From: Chitinivibrionales bacterium
GTDB lineage: Bacteria > Fibrobacterota > Chitinivibrionia > Chitinivibrionales > WJKA01
Length of the DNA: 64,000 bases
Assembly: GCA_014728295.1 (NCBI GenBank)
Contig: WJLW01000004.1
Location: 1-64,000, forward strand
Direction of reading: 5' to 3'
The notes beneath the pieces were generated by a model. It saw only the letters and a list, made by a program, of their open reading frames with translations, ran no database searches and was not told the DNA's origin. Shown piece by piece: positions 55,333-64,000 of the stretch. Every line of letters starts with the position of its first letter. The first letter of the stretch is position 1. The translations under genes were made by a program, and so were the position numbers.

Positions 55333-57528
55333 TCATTCAACAATCAACAAACTCCTCGATTTGCCGGTGACGCTGCCGTCGCCAACTATGGCAAGCAGGT
55401 ACATTCCGGATGCAAGACCTTGCACATCGACCATAGCGCTTTGCCTGCCGTGTTGGTTGAGTCCGAGCGGCTGAGCAAACACCTGCGCGCCGGCAGCGTT
55501 GAACAGTGCAACCTGCACAAGTGCGGAATGGGCCAGAGAATAGTCGATTTGCAGCATGCGGCTATTCAGTCGAGTATGCACTATTTGTCTCGGCGATGGA
55601 TCGGTCGACCTGCATTTAAAAGATGCGGACATCGTTGAGCTGCTCTGTTCATCATCGATAATGCGGCAGGTGGCTTTGCTCATCGTACCGATTACGGCAC
55701 CGCTGTCGGAGGTTATCCCGGTAATCTCGATGCTAAAGGTCTCTTCACCTTCGGCAAGGTTGTCATTGATTATCGGAACTTCAATCTCCCACTCGCCGAT
55801 GTGTTGATGCTTAATCTCCATGGTGCCGGCGACGGCCTGATAATCCTCGCCGGCTTTGGCGGTTCCGTCTCTGGTTTCGTAGTGAACGGTGACGCTGCCT
55901 TTGCCCCCGGTCCAGCGACGGCGCATGATTACCGGAAAAAGCGTTGATGTAATGCAGTTTTCGTGTGAAAAGTATTCTTCGTGCGTGAAGTTGATAATGC
56001 CGCCGGGCTCGCTGTCTCCCCCTCGATCGTCGGTAATGCGGCAGGGCATGCTGGATACTCCCCCGAGTTTTACGTTCGACGCGTCGTGCAGTTCAACGGT
56101 AAAGGTTTCGTAGCCTTCGGAATCCGTATCATCGATGATCGGAATCATTATGGTCTGACCGCCATCCTCGCCGTCGGCCCAGGTAAAGGTATGGGTAGTT
56201 GCCGTGAAATCCGATCCCGCTTTGGCACTTCCATCGACCGTGCGCAGGGAAACCGATGCCGGACCGTCTTTGCCGCCGGTCCGCATCACGGTAATGGGAA
56301 CACCTCCCTTTGCTTCAAATGATTCAGCCGCCTGACGATAGGGCCCGCAGATGTTAACCACACCGGATCCGGACGGGGTTGTGTTGTTGATCAGTGCATC
56401 AGGATCAATCACTACGTGCCAGACGCCTTTGCCCCCGCGTCCGGTAACACCGACATGCAGCATTCTATCCTCTGTCTGAATGCAGTGCTGCGCGGCGCGT
56501 TCGGGAAATCCGGCATCCCCGTGCTTTTCACCGATTTTGAGAGCGGTTGTCCAGTTTTTACCGTCGGAGCTGATATTGACATACACCCGTGGCCTTCCGC
56601 TCCACATACCGCCGGCGCGGGCCAAAACATGCCATCCTTTGAGCGGCCCTCCATCGACATCGAGCACGGTGCCGTGCACGTGACTGGCTCCTGCCGCGTT
56701 GCTGTTGACATACGGTCCCCACGTAGTGCCGCCGTCGGTTGAATAGGTTACATCCCCAATCCCCTGCGGCCATCCGATGTGACAGGCCAGATGTGAATAA
56801 TCGATTTGTCCGTTATCGCTGATTGGCATGATCGGTCCCGGAATGAACTCCTGTGAGCTGGTATTGAACTTGGCTATTGTCCACGGATCACCGCCCGACG
56901 CATCTCCGGTGAGATTATTTGCCGGAATACGCACCATATAGCCCTGATAAGTGTTGCCCGATAATTTAGCCACATGATTGCTGAGCAAATCTCCATTGGG
57001 CAATTCGAGCGGTACGGTGAGTAACGCCGCACCAATACTGCCCTTTCTTCCCGAAAAAAAGCTGTCGTTGCTTTTGTAGGTCAGGCGCCGATCAGTCCAG
57101 CTATGCCCATTGTCGGTCGAAGTGCGTACCCAGGTCTGCGTTGCCATGTAGTGACCATCGAGATGCAAATAGGCGATCAGCGGCGCACCGGCGTGTTTGG
57201 GCTGAAAAGGGACAGGCATGTAATTATTGTCACCATCATCCAGCACCTTCGGATACTTTTGCCACTTTTCGCCGTCAAATCGGTTCATCATGGCAAATCC
57301 CCATTTTTTGCCCTCTTTATGTGAAGCCTGCCAAATATTGATCAAATCTCCGTTGCGGCATTGTGTCATGCTGCCTTCATGCTGGTATTCAAGCGCGGCA
57401 GGCGGGATAAGATATTCATTAATAATCGCCTGGTAACGCAGTTCATGCGCCATGTAATTCTGCTGAGCCACGCAAACAATAACAGTTACGGCAACACTGC
57501 CCGCACATTTGCTGAACAAACCTTTCAT
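55333..57528 (-). CDS. Secreted sialidase-like (BNR) protein with two Calx-beta domains
   Basis: 731 residues from the ATG at 57528 (AGGAGG upstream), giving a signal peptide M-K-G-L-F-S-K. Residues about 30-390 form a BNR/sialidase-like propeller with Asp-box motifs S-T-D-N-G-H-S-W, S-T-D-G-G-T-T-W and S-S-D-G-K-N-W. Two Calx-beta domains follow (about 400-500 and 520-630; D-G-S-A-K-A-G-S-D-F and D-G-T-A-K-A-G-E-D-Y), which bind calcium in related proteins. The tail (F-N-A-A-G-A-Q-V, then A-S-G-M-Y-L-L-A-I) is a sorting-type domain. It could be a glycosidase or a glycan-binding protein; sialidase active-site arginines could not be confirmed. Confidence 0.82.
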   Translation of the reverse strand: MKGLFSKCAGSVAVTVIVCVAQQNYMAHELRYQAIINEYLIPPAALEYQHEGSMTQCRNGDLINIWQASHKEGKKWGFAMMNRFDGEKWQKYPKVLDDGDNNYMPVPFQPKHAGAPLIAYLHLDGHYMATQTWVRTSTDNGHSWTDRRLTYKSNDSFFSGRKGSIGAALLTVPLELPNGDLLSNHVAKLSGNTYQGYMVRIPANNLTGDASGGDPWTIAKFNTSSQEFIPGPIMPISDNGQIDYSHLACHIGWPQGIGDVTYSTDGGTTWGPYVNSNAAGASHVHGTVLDVDGGPLKGWHVLARAGGMWSGRPRVYVNISSDGKNWTTALKIGEKHGDAGFPERAAQHCIQTEDRMLHVGVTGRGGKGVWHVVIDPDALINNTTPSGSGVVNICGPYRQAAESFEAKGGVPITVMRTGGKDGPASVSLRTVDGSAKAGSDFTATTHTFTWADGEDGGQTIMIPIIDDTDSEGYETFTVELHDASNVKLGGVSSMPCRITDDRGGDSEPGGIINFTHEEYFSHENCITSTLFPVIMRRRWTGGKGSVTVHYETRDGTAKAGEDYQAVAGTMEIKHQHIGEWEIEVPIINDNLAEGEETFSIEITGITSDSGAVIGTMSKATCRIIDDEQSSSTMSASFKCRSTDPSPRQIVHTRLNSRMLQIDYSLAHSALVQVALFNAAGAQVFAQPLGLNQHGRQSAMVDVQGLASGMYLLAIVGDGSVTGKSRSLLIVE

Positions 57529-57742
57529 TTCGCCTCCTGAGCTGGGCAAACTAAGCTAATCGTGGTTGCTCATGCAAGATAGCACAAATATATGCATTCT
57601 GCTTGATGAAATTGTTGCATTCATTACCAGGCAGCAGAGATGGTTGGGCAATGTGTTTTTCTTTTTCTTTATACAGTTTTGTAAAACCGCCCGTTTTATG
57701 ATATATTATTAATCATCACCAATCCCGGGAACTTGCACAGAA

Positions 57743-58645
57743 ATGAGACCTGTCATGAACAAATTGCTTCTCTTCACTTCGCTCTGCCTGGCCGTAACCG
57801 CTCAAGCTACGACGTTGACCGAAGTCATTACGAACCTCCGAGTTCACAACGACGCAATTCAGACTTATGCTGCTGATGTTGATATGTATGTCCGAAGCGG
57901 CTGAGGCACCTGCTCACATAGTATCGGTCGGTACTATTTCGAAAATCCTGATTCTTCGCTTTTGTCAGTCGCGACCGTAAACGGAACGGATACGACCTGG
58001 GAAGATTTTACCCGAACAAATCCACATTCCAACGCCCAGATCAATGCTGCGCTGTTTTATGCTCCGGTTATGTCAACCGATTTGTTTGCTGAATGGGAGT
58101 TGCACAATGCAACAATCGAATCCGAAACCGCCGACAGCCTCACGGTCTTTTGTGACAATGGCCTGCATGACTTTTTTTATATAGTCAATAAATCCTCCTG
58201 GCTCATTACACGCGTTTTCTCGCTGGACAGCATATATTACGATGCTTATTATTACTATCTCAGAAGTAACGGCAAATGGATATTGAGCGTGATTGCCAAT
58301 TTAAATGATACGACCCTCAACGAAGGCGGTGTTCGCTTCAGCATGATAGCCGTCAACGGCAATGACGCCGTTCCTGTCGCACAAATCATGCAGGTGCGTC
58401 AACCAGATCCGTCAATGATCCGTTTGAATGCCTCGATCATTTCTGTCAACCTCCCGCGTACGTTGCGCAATGCCATTTTTACCATGACAACCCTTGATGG
58501 ACAAACATTGCTGCGCCGCCGACTTGACGCCGCCAATACGGTTGTTATCGGTGACACCAGCAGATACCCGGCCGGCACATACCTGGGCGTGGTGGTGAGT
58601 GATGAGGGAATAATGAGTAAGAGATTTCGCTTTGGAATGCGATGA
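57743..58645 (+). pseudogene. LolA-like exported protein gene interrupted by in-frame TGA
   Basis: A single frame runs from ATG 57743 (M-R-P-V-M-N-K-L-L-L-F, a signal peptide) to the stop at 58643-58645, broken only by TGA at 57902-57904, between two glycine codons. The downstream part (about 240 codons) has D-D/F-Y-I-V-N-K-S-S-W-L-I-T-R patterns like outer-membrane lipoprotein-sorting (LolA-like) proteins. It ends in a sorting-type tail (M-T-T-L-D-G-Q-T-L-L, P-A-G-T-Y-L-G). A nonsense mutation or a sequencing error is the simplest explanation. The stop overlaps the next gene as ATGA, so coupling is still laid out. It could be translated in two pieces or not at all. Confidence 0.7.
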
Positions 58646-60081
58646 AAATCCTGTTGACGGGAACGACCGGCTACATTGCCAGGAGGCTGTTGCCGGTTTT
58701 GCTCAGCGACGGACATGATGTAATCTGCTGTGTTCGGGATCCGAATCGATTTGATGCCGCTCCCTACCAATCGACCGGGCTCCGAGTCGCCACGGTTGAT
58801 TTTCTGGTACCCCACCTGCTTGAGGCCATTCCCGATGATATCGATGCGGCATACTTTCTGATTCACTCGATGTCGGCGCCCGATGAAGATTTCGAAGCGC
58901 TGGAAAAACGTGCGGCAATTAACTTTAAAAACCGGCTGCAGAAAACATCCGTGCGTCAGGTGATTTATCTCAGCGGCATCGTTAATGATGAGACCCTCTC
59001 GCAACACCTGCGTTCACGCAAGATGGTGGAGGATATTTTATCGTCGGGAACATTCCATCTGACCACCTTACGCGCAGGAATCATCGTCGGAGCGGGAAGT
59101 GCTTCGTTTGAAATTATTCGTGATCTGGTGGAAAAACTCCCGGTCATGGTTGCCCCGCGCTGGGTCAACACACGTACACAACCGATTGCCGTCAAAAATG
59201 TCATTGATTTTCTTAAGGGTGTCTTGCTGCTGAAAGATACCTTTGACACCAGCTATGACATCGGCGGGCCGGAGGTATTGACCTATAAATCCATGATTCT
59301 GCGCTTTGCCAAAGTGCGCAATCTGCAACGGCATATTATTTCGGTTCCGGTACTGACGCCGCGTCTCTCATCGTACTGGCTCTACTTTATTACGTCAACA
59401 TCATTCAAGCTGGCTGCCAACCTGGTCAACAGCATGAAGACAGAGGTTGTTTGCCGGCCGAATACGTTGCACAATAAGCTCAATGTTGAACTCATTTCCT
59501 ACGAAGAGGCTATCAAACTGGCATTTGACAGAATAGAGCAGCAGGAAGTCGTCTCGAGCTGGACGGATGCACAATCAAGCGGGGTATTGTCAAAGGGCAT
59601 TTCGCGCCTGGTCAAGGTGCCGACATTCGGCTGCTTTGTCGACAAAAAAGCCCGGCGCCTTGCGGATGTTGGGGCAACGGTCGAGCGTATATGGTCGGTA
59701 GGCGGGGATATCGGCTGGTATTACGCAGACTGGCTGTGGGAGATACGCGGCTTTCTGGATAAGCTGGCCGGCGGCGTGGGCTTGCGGCGCGGCCGCAGAA
59801 ACAAAGCCGATATAGCCGCCGGTGACGCACTGGATTTCTGGCGCGTTATATACGCAAGCAAAACAGAAAAACGCCTGCTGCTGTATGCCGAAATGAAACT
59901 TCCCGGCGAAGCCTGGCTCGAATTTAAAATAAGCGGCGATATTCTCTATCAAACGGCAACGATGCGTCCACTGGGAATTTCGGGACGTCTTTACTGGTAT
60001 AGTGTTCAGCCGCTGCACTACTTTATTTTCAACGGTATGATTGACAAGCTTGCCGGCCCCGGCAGCGAGATGGTTGAATGA
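58642..60081 (+). CDS. YbjT-like NAD(P)-binding protein with DUF2867 domain
   Basis: 479 residues, starting within the ATGA overlap with the previous gene. The Rossmann motif is G-T-T-G-Y-I-A-R-R-L at about 6-15, as in extended SDR/NmrA-like proteins (about 1-220, including Y-L-I/F-H-S-M and Y-L-S-G-I). The C-terminal half, with W-S-V-G-G-D-I-G-W-Y-Y near 355 and W-Y-S-V-Q-P-L-H-Y-F-I-F near 455, matches DUF2867. The combination is the YbjT-type protein, of unknown redox role, with electrons presumably carried by NAD(P). The context gives no substrate. Confidence 0.85.
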   Translation: MKILLTGTTGYIARRLLPVLLSDGHDVICCVRDPNRFDAAPYQSTGLRVATVDFLVPHLLEAIPDDIDAAYFLIHSMSAPDEDFEALEKRAAINFKNRLQKTSVRQVIYLSGIVNDETLSQHLRSRKMVEDILSSGTFHLTTLRAGIIVGAGSASFEIIRDLVEKLPVMVAPRWVNTRTQPIAVKNVIDFLKGVLLLKDTFDTSYDIGGPEVLTYKSMILRFAKVRNLQRHIISVPVLTPRLSSYWLYFITSTSFKLAANLVNSMKTEVVCRPNTLHNKLNVELISYEEAIKLAFDRIEQQEVVSSWTDAQSSGVLSKGISRLVKVPTFGCFVDKKARRLADVGATVERIWSVGGDIGWYYADWLWEIRGFLDKLAGGVGLRRGRRNKADIAAGDALDFWRVIYASKTEKRLLLYAEMKLPGEAWLEFKISGDILYQTATMRPLGISGRLYWYSVQPLHYFIFNGMIDKLAGPGSEMVE

Positions 60082-60282
60082 AGGCGTCGCGGACACCACC
60101 TCAGGCCGGTACGATAAGACCGCTCCGCAGGGCATCGAAGACGCGGGTATGTTTTTACATTCGCCCATAACATATTTTTTTGCCTGATTTTGCTGGGGGG
60201 AATTGGCATTCTGCACGCAATTGTCATGCGCAGCAGGCGAATTTGCATATCAGGTATAGCGCTTAAATTCGAGAGGTGTGTT

Positions 60283-61878
60283 ATGAAAGTCTGGATGATT
60301 CTCTTTTGTGCCGGTGTTGGCGCCTTCGGTCAATTTTTCGCACAGCGATCCCCAATTCTCACCGATATCGATAATTACTTCGATCCCGCACGGGCGCTGA
60401 CGAATCCGGCGACCTACAACGAACTCGATCATAACGGCAATCCGCTGGGCTTGCTTGACATCGAGCAGCGAGAGGTATCGCTGAATCTAGCGTATCGTCA
60501 CTTTCATTTGACAAATGATACAACCGACGACAGGCGTCTCTCATCAAACGCATTCCGCCTCCCCTATTTGCAGATCGGCAAACCTGGCGTCGCTATAGCT
60601 CAATTTCGCTATGGTCTGTCCCTGGCCGATTGCACCTGGGTTGATGAAACGCAACGCATTCCGCTGAATCGATTCGGCTTCACGGTCGCAGGGCAAAGCA
60701 GCAGCAAGAGGTTTCGAATCGGCCTGGATGCACAGGCCTTCGTGGGAAGGCAGAATTCGGATGATACGGATGTGACGCGCTTTTCCGGGGGACTGAACAG
60801 CTCCGGACTCTATATGGGCAGCGAGCTGGATGAGCTGGTGAGGATTGGTTTTTATGGTCGGGTATACGGAATGGCGGATACGCTTGATGGTGCTGTAAAT
60901 CCGGCATTAAAAGCGACAGACAGAAACAGGGATTTATTCGGGCAACTCATTCTGCCCCTTATCGGCGTCGATCTGGATGTCGGCAAAGAAGATTTTCCGT
61001 ACCTCGCCAATTTTAATTTTGATTATGCAAAAAAACACTTTGTTTCCAACTTCCTCAATAGCAACCAGGATGCTATTGTAAGCGATTCATTGACTTTCCA
61101 TTTCAAGAATATGGCCAGCATTGTAGCAAATGATTTCATTACAGTGATGCCGGCCTTTAATTTGCGATTTTTCAGCACAAACCATCAGCTCTGGGAAACC
61201 GAAGGCGACAACTTACCAATCGTTGACTATAAGGAGAAAAGATCCGGCCACACCTTTCGCACCAGGTCTTTTCAATTCGGTATAGGCTCTTCGGTGGGAT
61301 TGACGAATTATGCAACGATGTGGGCCGAATACGGCAGAGCGAATCTTAATCTGGAAGTTAATGATGATTACACCTTTTTTCCCGATTCAATCCCCGAAAA
61401 TAACGGATACAATCGATTTGGCATTGGATTTGATTCTCCAGTACATCAACTGCCGTTTATCAAAAATGTTCCGGCCTCGATTGAAATATATTTCAAATTC
61501 GCTTATGTGCTTATGCAGGAAAATGCATTGTTGAATACGTATCGCAGTGACCAATTTACCTCGGTACACAGGTTAGTGCTTGATAATGGGCTTGGGACTC
61601 AAACGTGGCGTTACCTTCCCTGGGAGACAATAGCCTGCGAATCCAGTCTCCACAACACGATGTTCGGTGCGGGAGCGACCTTCCTTGATAAAAAGTTCGC
61701 CGTCGACCTGCACCTCGGCATTCTGCGCCAGAAACACACCAGCTTGGCTGATGATGATTTCGAGGAGAAGTACAAAGGTATCGAGTTTGGTATAGACTTG
61801 ACGTATAATGTATTTGGTGAATTGGCGGAGAGAAGTGATGAAATGAGTCCGAATGAATCACCTGATATCCCGGAATAA
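60283..61878 (+). CDS. Putative outer-membrane protein, unknown family
   Basis: 531 residues from the ATG at 60283 (GAGAGG upstream, signal peptide M-K-V-W-M-I-L-F-C-A-G). The mature protein is rich in alternating hydrophobic and polar residues, aromatic belts and short turns (F-R-I-G-L-D-A-Q-A-F-V-G-R, F-Q-F-G-I-G-S-S-V-G-L-T-N-Y), as expected of an outer-membrane beta-barrel. It does not end with the usual C-terminal aromatic residue but with an acidic tail (P-N-E-S-P-D-I-P-E). No family is recognised. It lies after the YbjT-like gene on the same strand, 200 bases away. Confidence 0.6.
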   Translation: MKVWMILFCAGVGAFGQFFAQRSPILTDIDNYFDPARALTNPATYNELDHNGNPLGLLDIEQREVSLNLAYRHFHLTNDTTDDRRLSSNAFRLPYLQIGKPGVAIAQFRYGLSLADCTWVDETQRIPLNRFGFTVAGQSSSKRFRIGLDAQAFVGRQNSDDTDVTRFSGGLNSSGLYMGSELDELVRIGFYGRVYGMADTLDGAVNPALKATDRNRDLFGQLILPLIGVDLDVGKEDFPYLANFNFDYAKKHFVSNFLNSNQDAIVSDSLTFHFKNMASIVANDFITVMPAFNLRFFSTNHQLWETEGDNLPIVDYKEKRSGHTFRTRSFQFGIGSSVGLTNYATMWAEYGRANLNLEVNDDYTFFPDSIPENNGYNRFGIGFDSPVHQLPFIKNVPASIEIYFKFAYVLMQENALLNTYRSDQFTSVHRLVLDNGLGTQTWRYLPWETIACESSLHNTMFGAGATFLDKKFAVDLHLGILRQKHTSLADDDFEEKYKGIEFGIDLTYNVFGELAERSDEMSPNESPDIPE

Positions 61879-61984
61879 GGCCGGCCGCTAAATTCCCGGC
61901 CGACCGAACACAATCTCGGTCCCGAATTTCGCATGCAATGACAGCCCGGCAACATCGTTATCAAAACCTTTGAACGCAGACCAG

Positions 61985-62105
61985 GTGAGCAATAAACGTT
62001 TCACCCTTTCAGGGCTGGGGTGTTTTTTGGGTCATTCTCACCCGGGCCTGAAGTCCCCGGCTGGTATGTTCCGGGCCTTCGGCCCTGCACTGCCTCGCAT
62101 TGTAT
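61985..62105. repeat. Candidate dispersed palindromic-type repeat
   Basis: The stretch contains CACCCTTTCAGGGCTGGGGTG, then GGGCCTGAAGTCCCCGGCTGGT, then the hairpin GGGCCTTCGGCCC (62072-62084). This mix of imperfect CAGGGCT/CCTGAAG and GGGCCTTCGGCCC blocks resembles short repeats scattered between genes in several environmental phyla. Only one copy is visible here. Confidence 0.35.
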
Positions 62106-62230
62106 TCTATGACGTCATGCAGATCCCCTCAAACCGATGCTGCCGCTTGGCTGAGCCGGCAGAACTATGGCAGCATCAATATCTTGAAACACGGGTTCCA
62201 TTCAACGGGATCAGGGTGACACCTATTTGA

Positions 62231-62260
62231 TCTATCCATCTATCCATCTATCCATCTATC
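62231..62260. repeat. Octanucleotide tandem repeat (TCTATCCA)
   Basis: Nearly four perfect copies of TCTATCCA end six bases before the 3' end (stop codon) of the DUF4097 protein gene. Eight is not a multiple of three, so length changes could shift frames if transcribed, but the tract lies just outside the coding region. Confidence 0.9.
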
Positions 62261-62265
62261 TCAAG

Positions 62266-63168
62266 TCAGTCATACTCCTGCGAACCCGCCCGCGAAATTC
62301 CAACCACCGGAATGGGCCCCTCCCCGTAGCGCAGCGTTTTGAACGATTGAATGTGACCTACTTCCAGCGATCCTACGCTGGATGCCAGCATAAACGTAAA
62401 TTCATCCAGATTATTCCTGAAATCCATTGAGATTGATCCGGCGGATGTTTCGAAGTAGGCGCTGTCAAGTATGGTGATGTTGTCACCGTCCTGGGATCCG
62501 GCGCGGGAGATCAAAGCCAGAGAGCCCTTGAAATTGTCAATATCAATGCTGCCGGCAATTGAGGTAGCTTTGAGATCACCCTCGATGAATTCATAGTCCT
62601 GCGATCCCAGTGTCGACGTTGCGCGTATTTTTCCCGTGCAATGCTCGACATCGATCTGGCCCAGTTTGGTATCGATGTGCATGGAGCCGTCGCAATATTC
62701 CATATCAACTGATCCGGCTTTGGTTTTGATTTTAAAAATGGCATCGGAGCGGTCGATGTCAATGCTGCCCATGAGATTTTCTACGGCAACTTTTCGGGCC
62801 CGGACACGCTCCAAAGATATATCGCCGGATTTGTTTTCGATATCAACAACCAATCCGGCCGGCACGGTGAATGCCATAGTCCCGCGGCAGAATGGGATAT
62901 CGGGCGAATCGATGTTTTCTACCCAGACCGTCAGTATGGCGCCGCTTTTGCTGCTTTTAATCTGCACCGAATTGGATACCTCGTGCGGTACCATGTATAC
63001 CGAATCGCCTTTATTTCCGTACATATCGATATCCAGACATTTGCCGTGAATCTGCAACTCGGTTATGCCACTGACGGCGAGCTTGTTGACTTCCAGGACA
63101 ACGGTGGCGGGTGCGAGCGTGTTTACTAAAAAGATGAAAAGTACTGAAGCAGTTCGTTTTGTAGGCAT
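62266..63168 (-). CDS. Secreted DUF4097-family repeat protein
   Basis: 300 residues from the ATG at 63168 (CAGGAGG upstream), giving a signal peptide M-P-T-K-R-T-A-S-V-L-F. DUF4097 proteins form a stacked beta-helix or beta-solenoid. Here about five repeats of 19-20 residues carry an A/L-G-S/Q-I/V/Q-D core (A-G-S-V-D-M-E, L-G-Q-I-D-V-E, L-G-S-Q-D-Y-E, A-G-S-I-D-I-D, A-G-S-Q-D-G-D). In other bacteria such proteins sit near envelope-stress genes. No lipobox is seen. Length and start fit the family. Confidence 0.82.
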   Translation of the reverse strand: MPTKRTASVLFIFLVNTLAPATVVLEVNKLAVSGITELQIHGKCLDIDMYGNKGDSVYMVPHEVSNSVQIKSSKSGAILTVWVENIDSPDIPFCRGTMAFTVPAGLVVDIENKSGDISLERVRARKVAVENLMGSIDIDRSDAIFKIKTKAGSVDMEYCDGSMHIDTKLGQIDVEHCTGKIRATSTLGSQDYEFIEGDLKATSIAGSIDIDNFKGSLALISRAGSQDGDNITILDSAYFETSAGSISMDFRNNLDEFTFMLASSVGSLEVGHIQSFKTLRYGEGPIPVVGISRAGSQEYD

Positions 63169-63478
63169 CTTTCCTCCTGTAAGGAGATAAATATATATCG
63201 ATAGCAATCACTTCAATGAATCAACACAATTCGCAACGCATGTGCCAATTCGCAATGACCATGCTCATGCGATATTCACGGCTGAGCGCTGCATCCGAAA
63301 GCTTCTGCATGCCGTGCATATCATTGCCATATATCACTTTGATATTCTGCAATTTTTATGAACTTTTCCTTGATTGCCGGGGGTATCCGGGATATAATAT
63401 ATACAGGACTTGTGCTTGCCTTTTTGTCTCCGGTGCTGATTCTACATTTGCCATTCCAGCCTCTACCTGGAGGATACT

Positions 63479-63691
63479 ATGAGAGCCTTTACCATAATTG
63501 CCGCAGTGCTTGCCCTGCTCATCGTTGCCATGCTTTACATGAACAACCTCAAAACCAAAGCCGAAGCAGCAGCCGATAAACGTTCCTCCTATCACACCTC
63601 GCAAATCGAACAGGCCGAAAAAGCGATGAAAGAGCTGAACGCTTCTATCAATCGTCGAGCCAAAGAAATTGAGAAGCTTCAGGAGAATTAA
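63479..63691 (+). CDS. Small single-pass membrane protein with coiled coil
   Basis: 70 residues with a GGAGG site. Residues about 3-21 are a hydrophobic anchor (F-T-I-I-A-A-V-L-A-L-L-I-V-A-M-L-Y-M). The rest is charged and heptad-like (Q-I-E-Q-A-E-K-A-M-K-E-L-N-A-S-I-N-R), a short parallel coiled coil. It may sit in the inner membrane and oligomerise. No family is recognised; the good ribosome site supports it as real. Confidence 0.65.
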   Translation: MRAFTIIAAVLALLIVAMLYMNNLKTKAEAAADKRSSYHTSQIEQAEKAMKELNASINRRAKEIEKLQEN

Positions 63692-63856
63692 GGCTTCAAC
63701 AATAATTCATCCTGCCCCATCGTAGTGACGGCACGTTGACTCACTCAACCTTGCCTGGTATAATTAATCCCGTGGTTGGCAGAAAAGCGCACAATAGTTA
63801 TTTTATGTATTCTAATCCAAGAAAGAACAGCAGCAACCTGAATAAGGAGCATTATC

Positions 63857-64000
63857 ATGGCCGAACGTAAAGGTTCCAAAAACTCAATTGAAAACCGCGG
63901 CGCCAAGACAGTTATCGTATGCGACAAGTGCGGCGGCGAAATGGCCCCCATGCGTATGATGGGAGCAGGCAAAAACCGCATGGTATACGAATGCAAATGC
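63857..64000 (+). CDS. Zinc-ribbon protein, 5' part (runs off the window)
   Basis: 48 codons are present, open to the right edge, after a TAAGGAG site. The sequence starts M-A-E-R-K-G-S-K and carries C-D-K-C-G-G-E followed by Y-E-C-K-C at the edge: two CxxC/CxC pairs suited to bind one zinc. The first residues are basic, suggesting nucleic-acid contact. The function cannot be determined from this fragment. Confidence 0.7.
   Translation, partial: MAERKGSKNSIENRGAKTVIVCDKCGGEMAPMRMMGAGKNRMVYECKC

Noticed and set aside
57902..57904. Selenocysteine at the in-frame TGA
   Set aside because: No convincing stem-loop directly downstream was seen, and the surrounding G-stop-G context matches no known selenoprotein motif; a nonsense mutation or sequence error is simpler.
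1..64000. CRISPR arrays, tRNA, rRNA, riboswitches, prophage genes
   Set aside because: No regularly spaced repeats, cloverleaf-like patterns, conserved rRNA blocks or phage structural genes were recognised by reading; a covariance-model scan would be decisive.

Overview
The window looks like a chromosomal segment from a free-living, Gram-negative, polysaccharide-degrading bacterium, most likely a member of the Fibrobacterota (Chitinivibrionia/Chitinispirillia-like). This is an inference. It rests on a TIGR02147-type regulator (a family expanded in Fibrobacter) overlapping a lipoprotein with a G-T-T-T-G-N-P tail, a GH9/GH8 cellulase cluster with CBM11/CIA30-like domains, DUF2341-LamG architecture, and many secreted proteins ending in a C-terminal domain like the type IX secretion sorting domain. 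No rRNA, tRNA, CRISPR array or intact transposase was recognised.

Layout. 1-3.9 kb: the 5' part of a giant secreted DUF2341/LamG/Ig/FN3 protein, running off the left edge. 4.2-6.9 kb: a tight arsenic cassette of ArsM-type methyltransferase, flavin reductase and radical SAM enzyme. 7.0-9.9 kb: an operon of three secreted proteins of unknown role. 10.0-12.1 kb: TIGR02147 regulator plus leucine-rich-repeat lipoprotein. 12.3 kb: a long perfect palindrome. 12.4-18.4 kb: ferredoxin-type aldo/keto reductase, a large CBM9-like secreted protein coupled to a methyltransferase, and an SRPBCC protein. 18.5-21.6 kb: a DtxR-feoA-feoB iron uptake operon with a candidate operator. 21.8-34.7 kb: beta-helix and Ig-like secreted proteins, a MarR regulator, an odd regulator/degenerate aldo-keto reductase/MazG group, and a membrane DUF4388 protein. 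35.0-37.5 kb: an overlapping SDR-SDR-sulfotransferase operon.

37.5-49.5 kb is a cellulose-degradation cluster. It holds a GH9 endoglucanase, a non-catalytic two-module carbohydrate-binding protein, a GH8 endoglucanase and a 1550-residue beta-helix adhesin-like protein, with binding and tail modules shared between the enzymes. 49.5-50.8 kb is a degenerate, repeat-bearing gap. It leads into an AT-richer island (50.8-55.2 kb) with two genes: an 1106-residue PfkB-like/HAD fusion and a complete metallo-beta-lactamase-fold hydrolase. I regard this as the best candidate for an undescribed system.

55.3-64 kb carries a sialidase-like/Calx-beta secreted protein, a LolA-like gene interrupted by an in-frame TGA, a YbjT-like oxidoreductase, a putative outer-membrane protein, a DUF4097 repeat protein, a small coiled-coil membrane protein and the start of a zinc-ribbon protein.

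All assignments come from reading motifs by eye; no database search was run.
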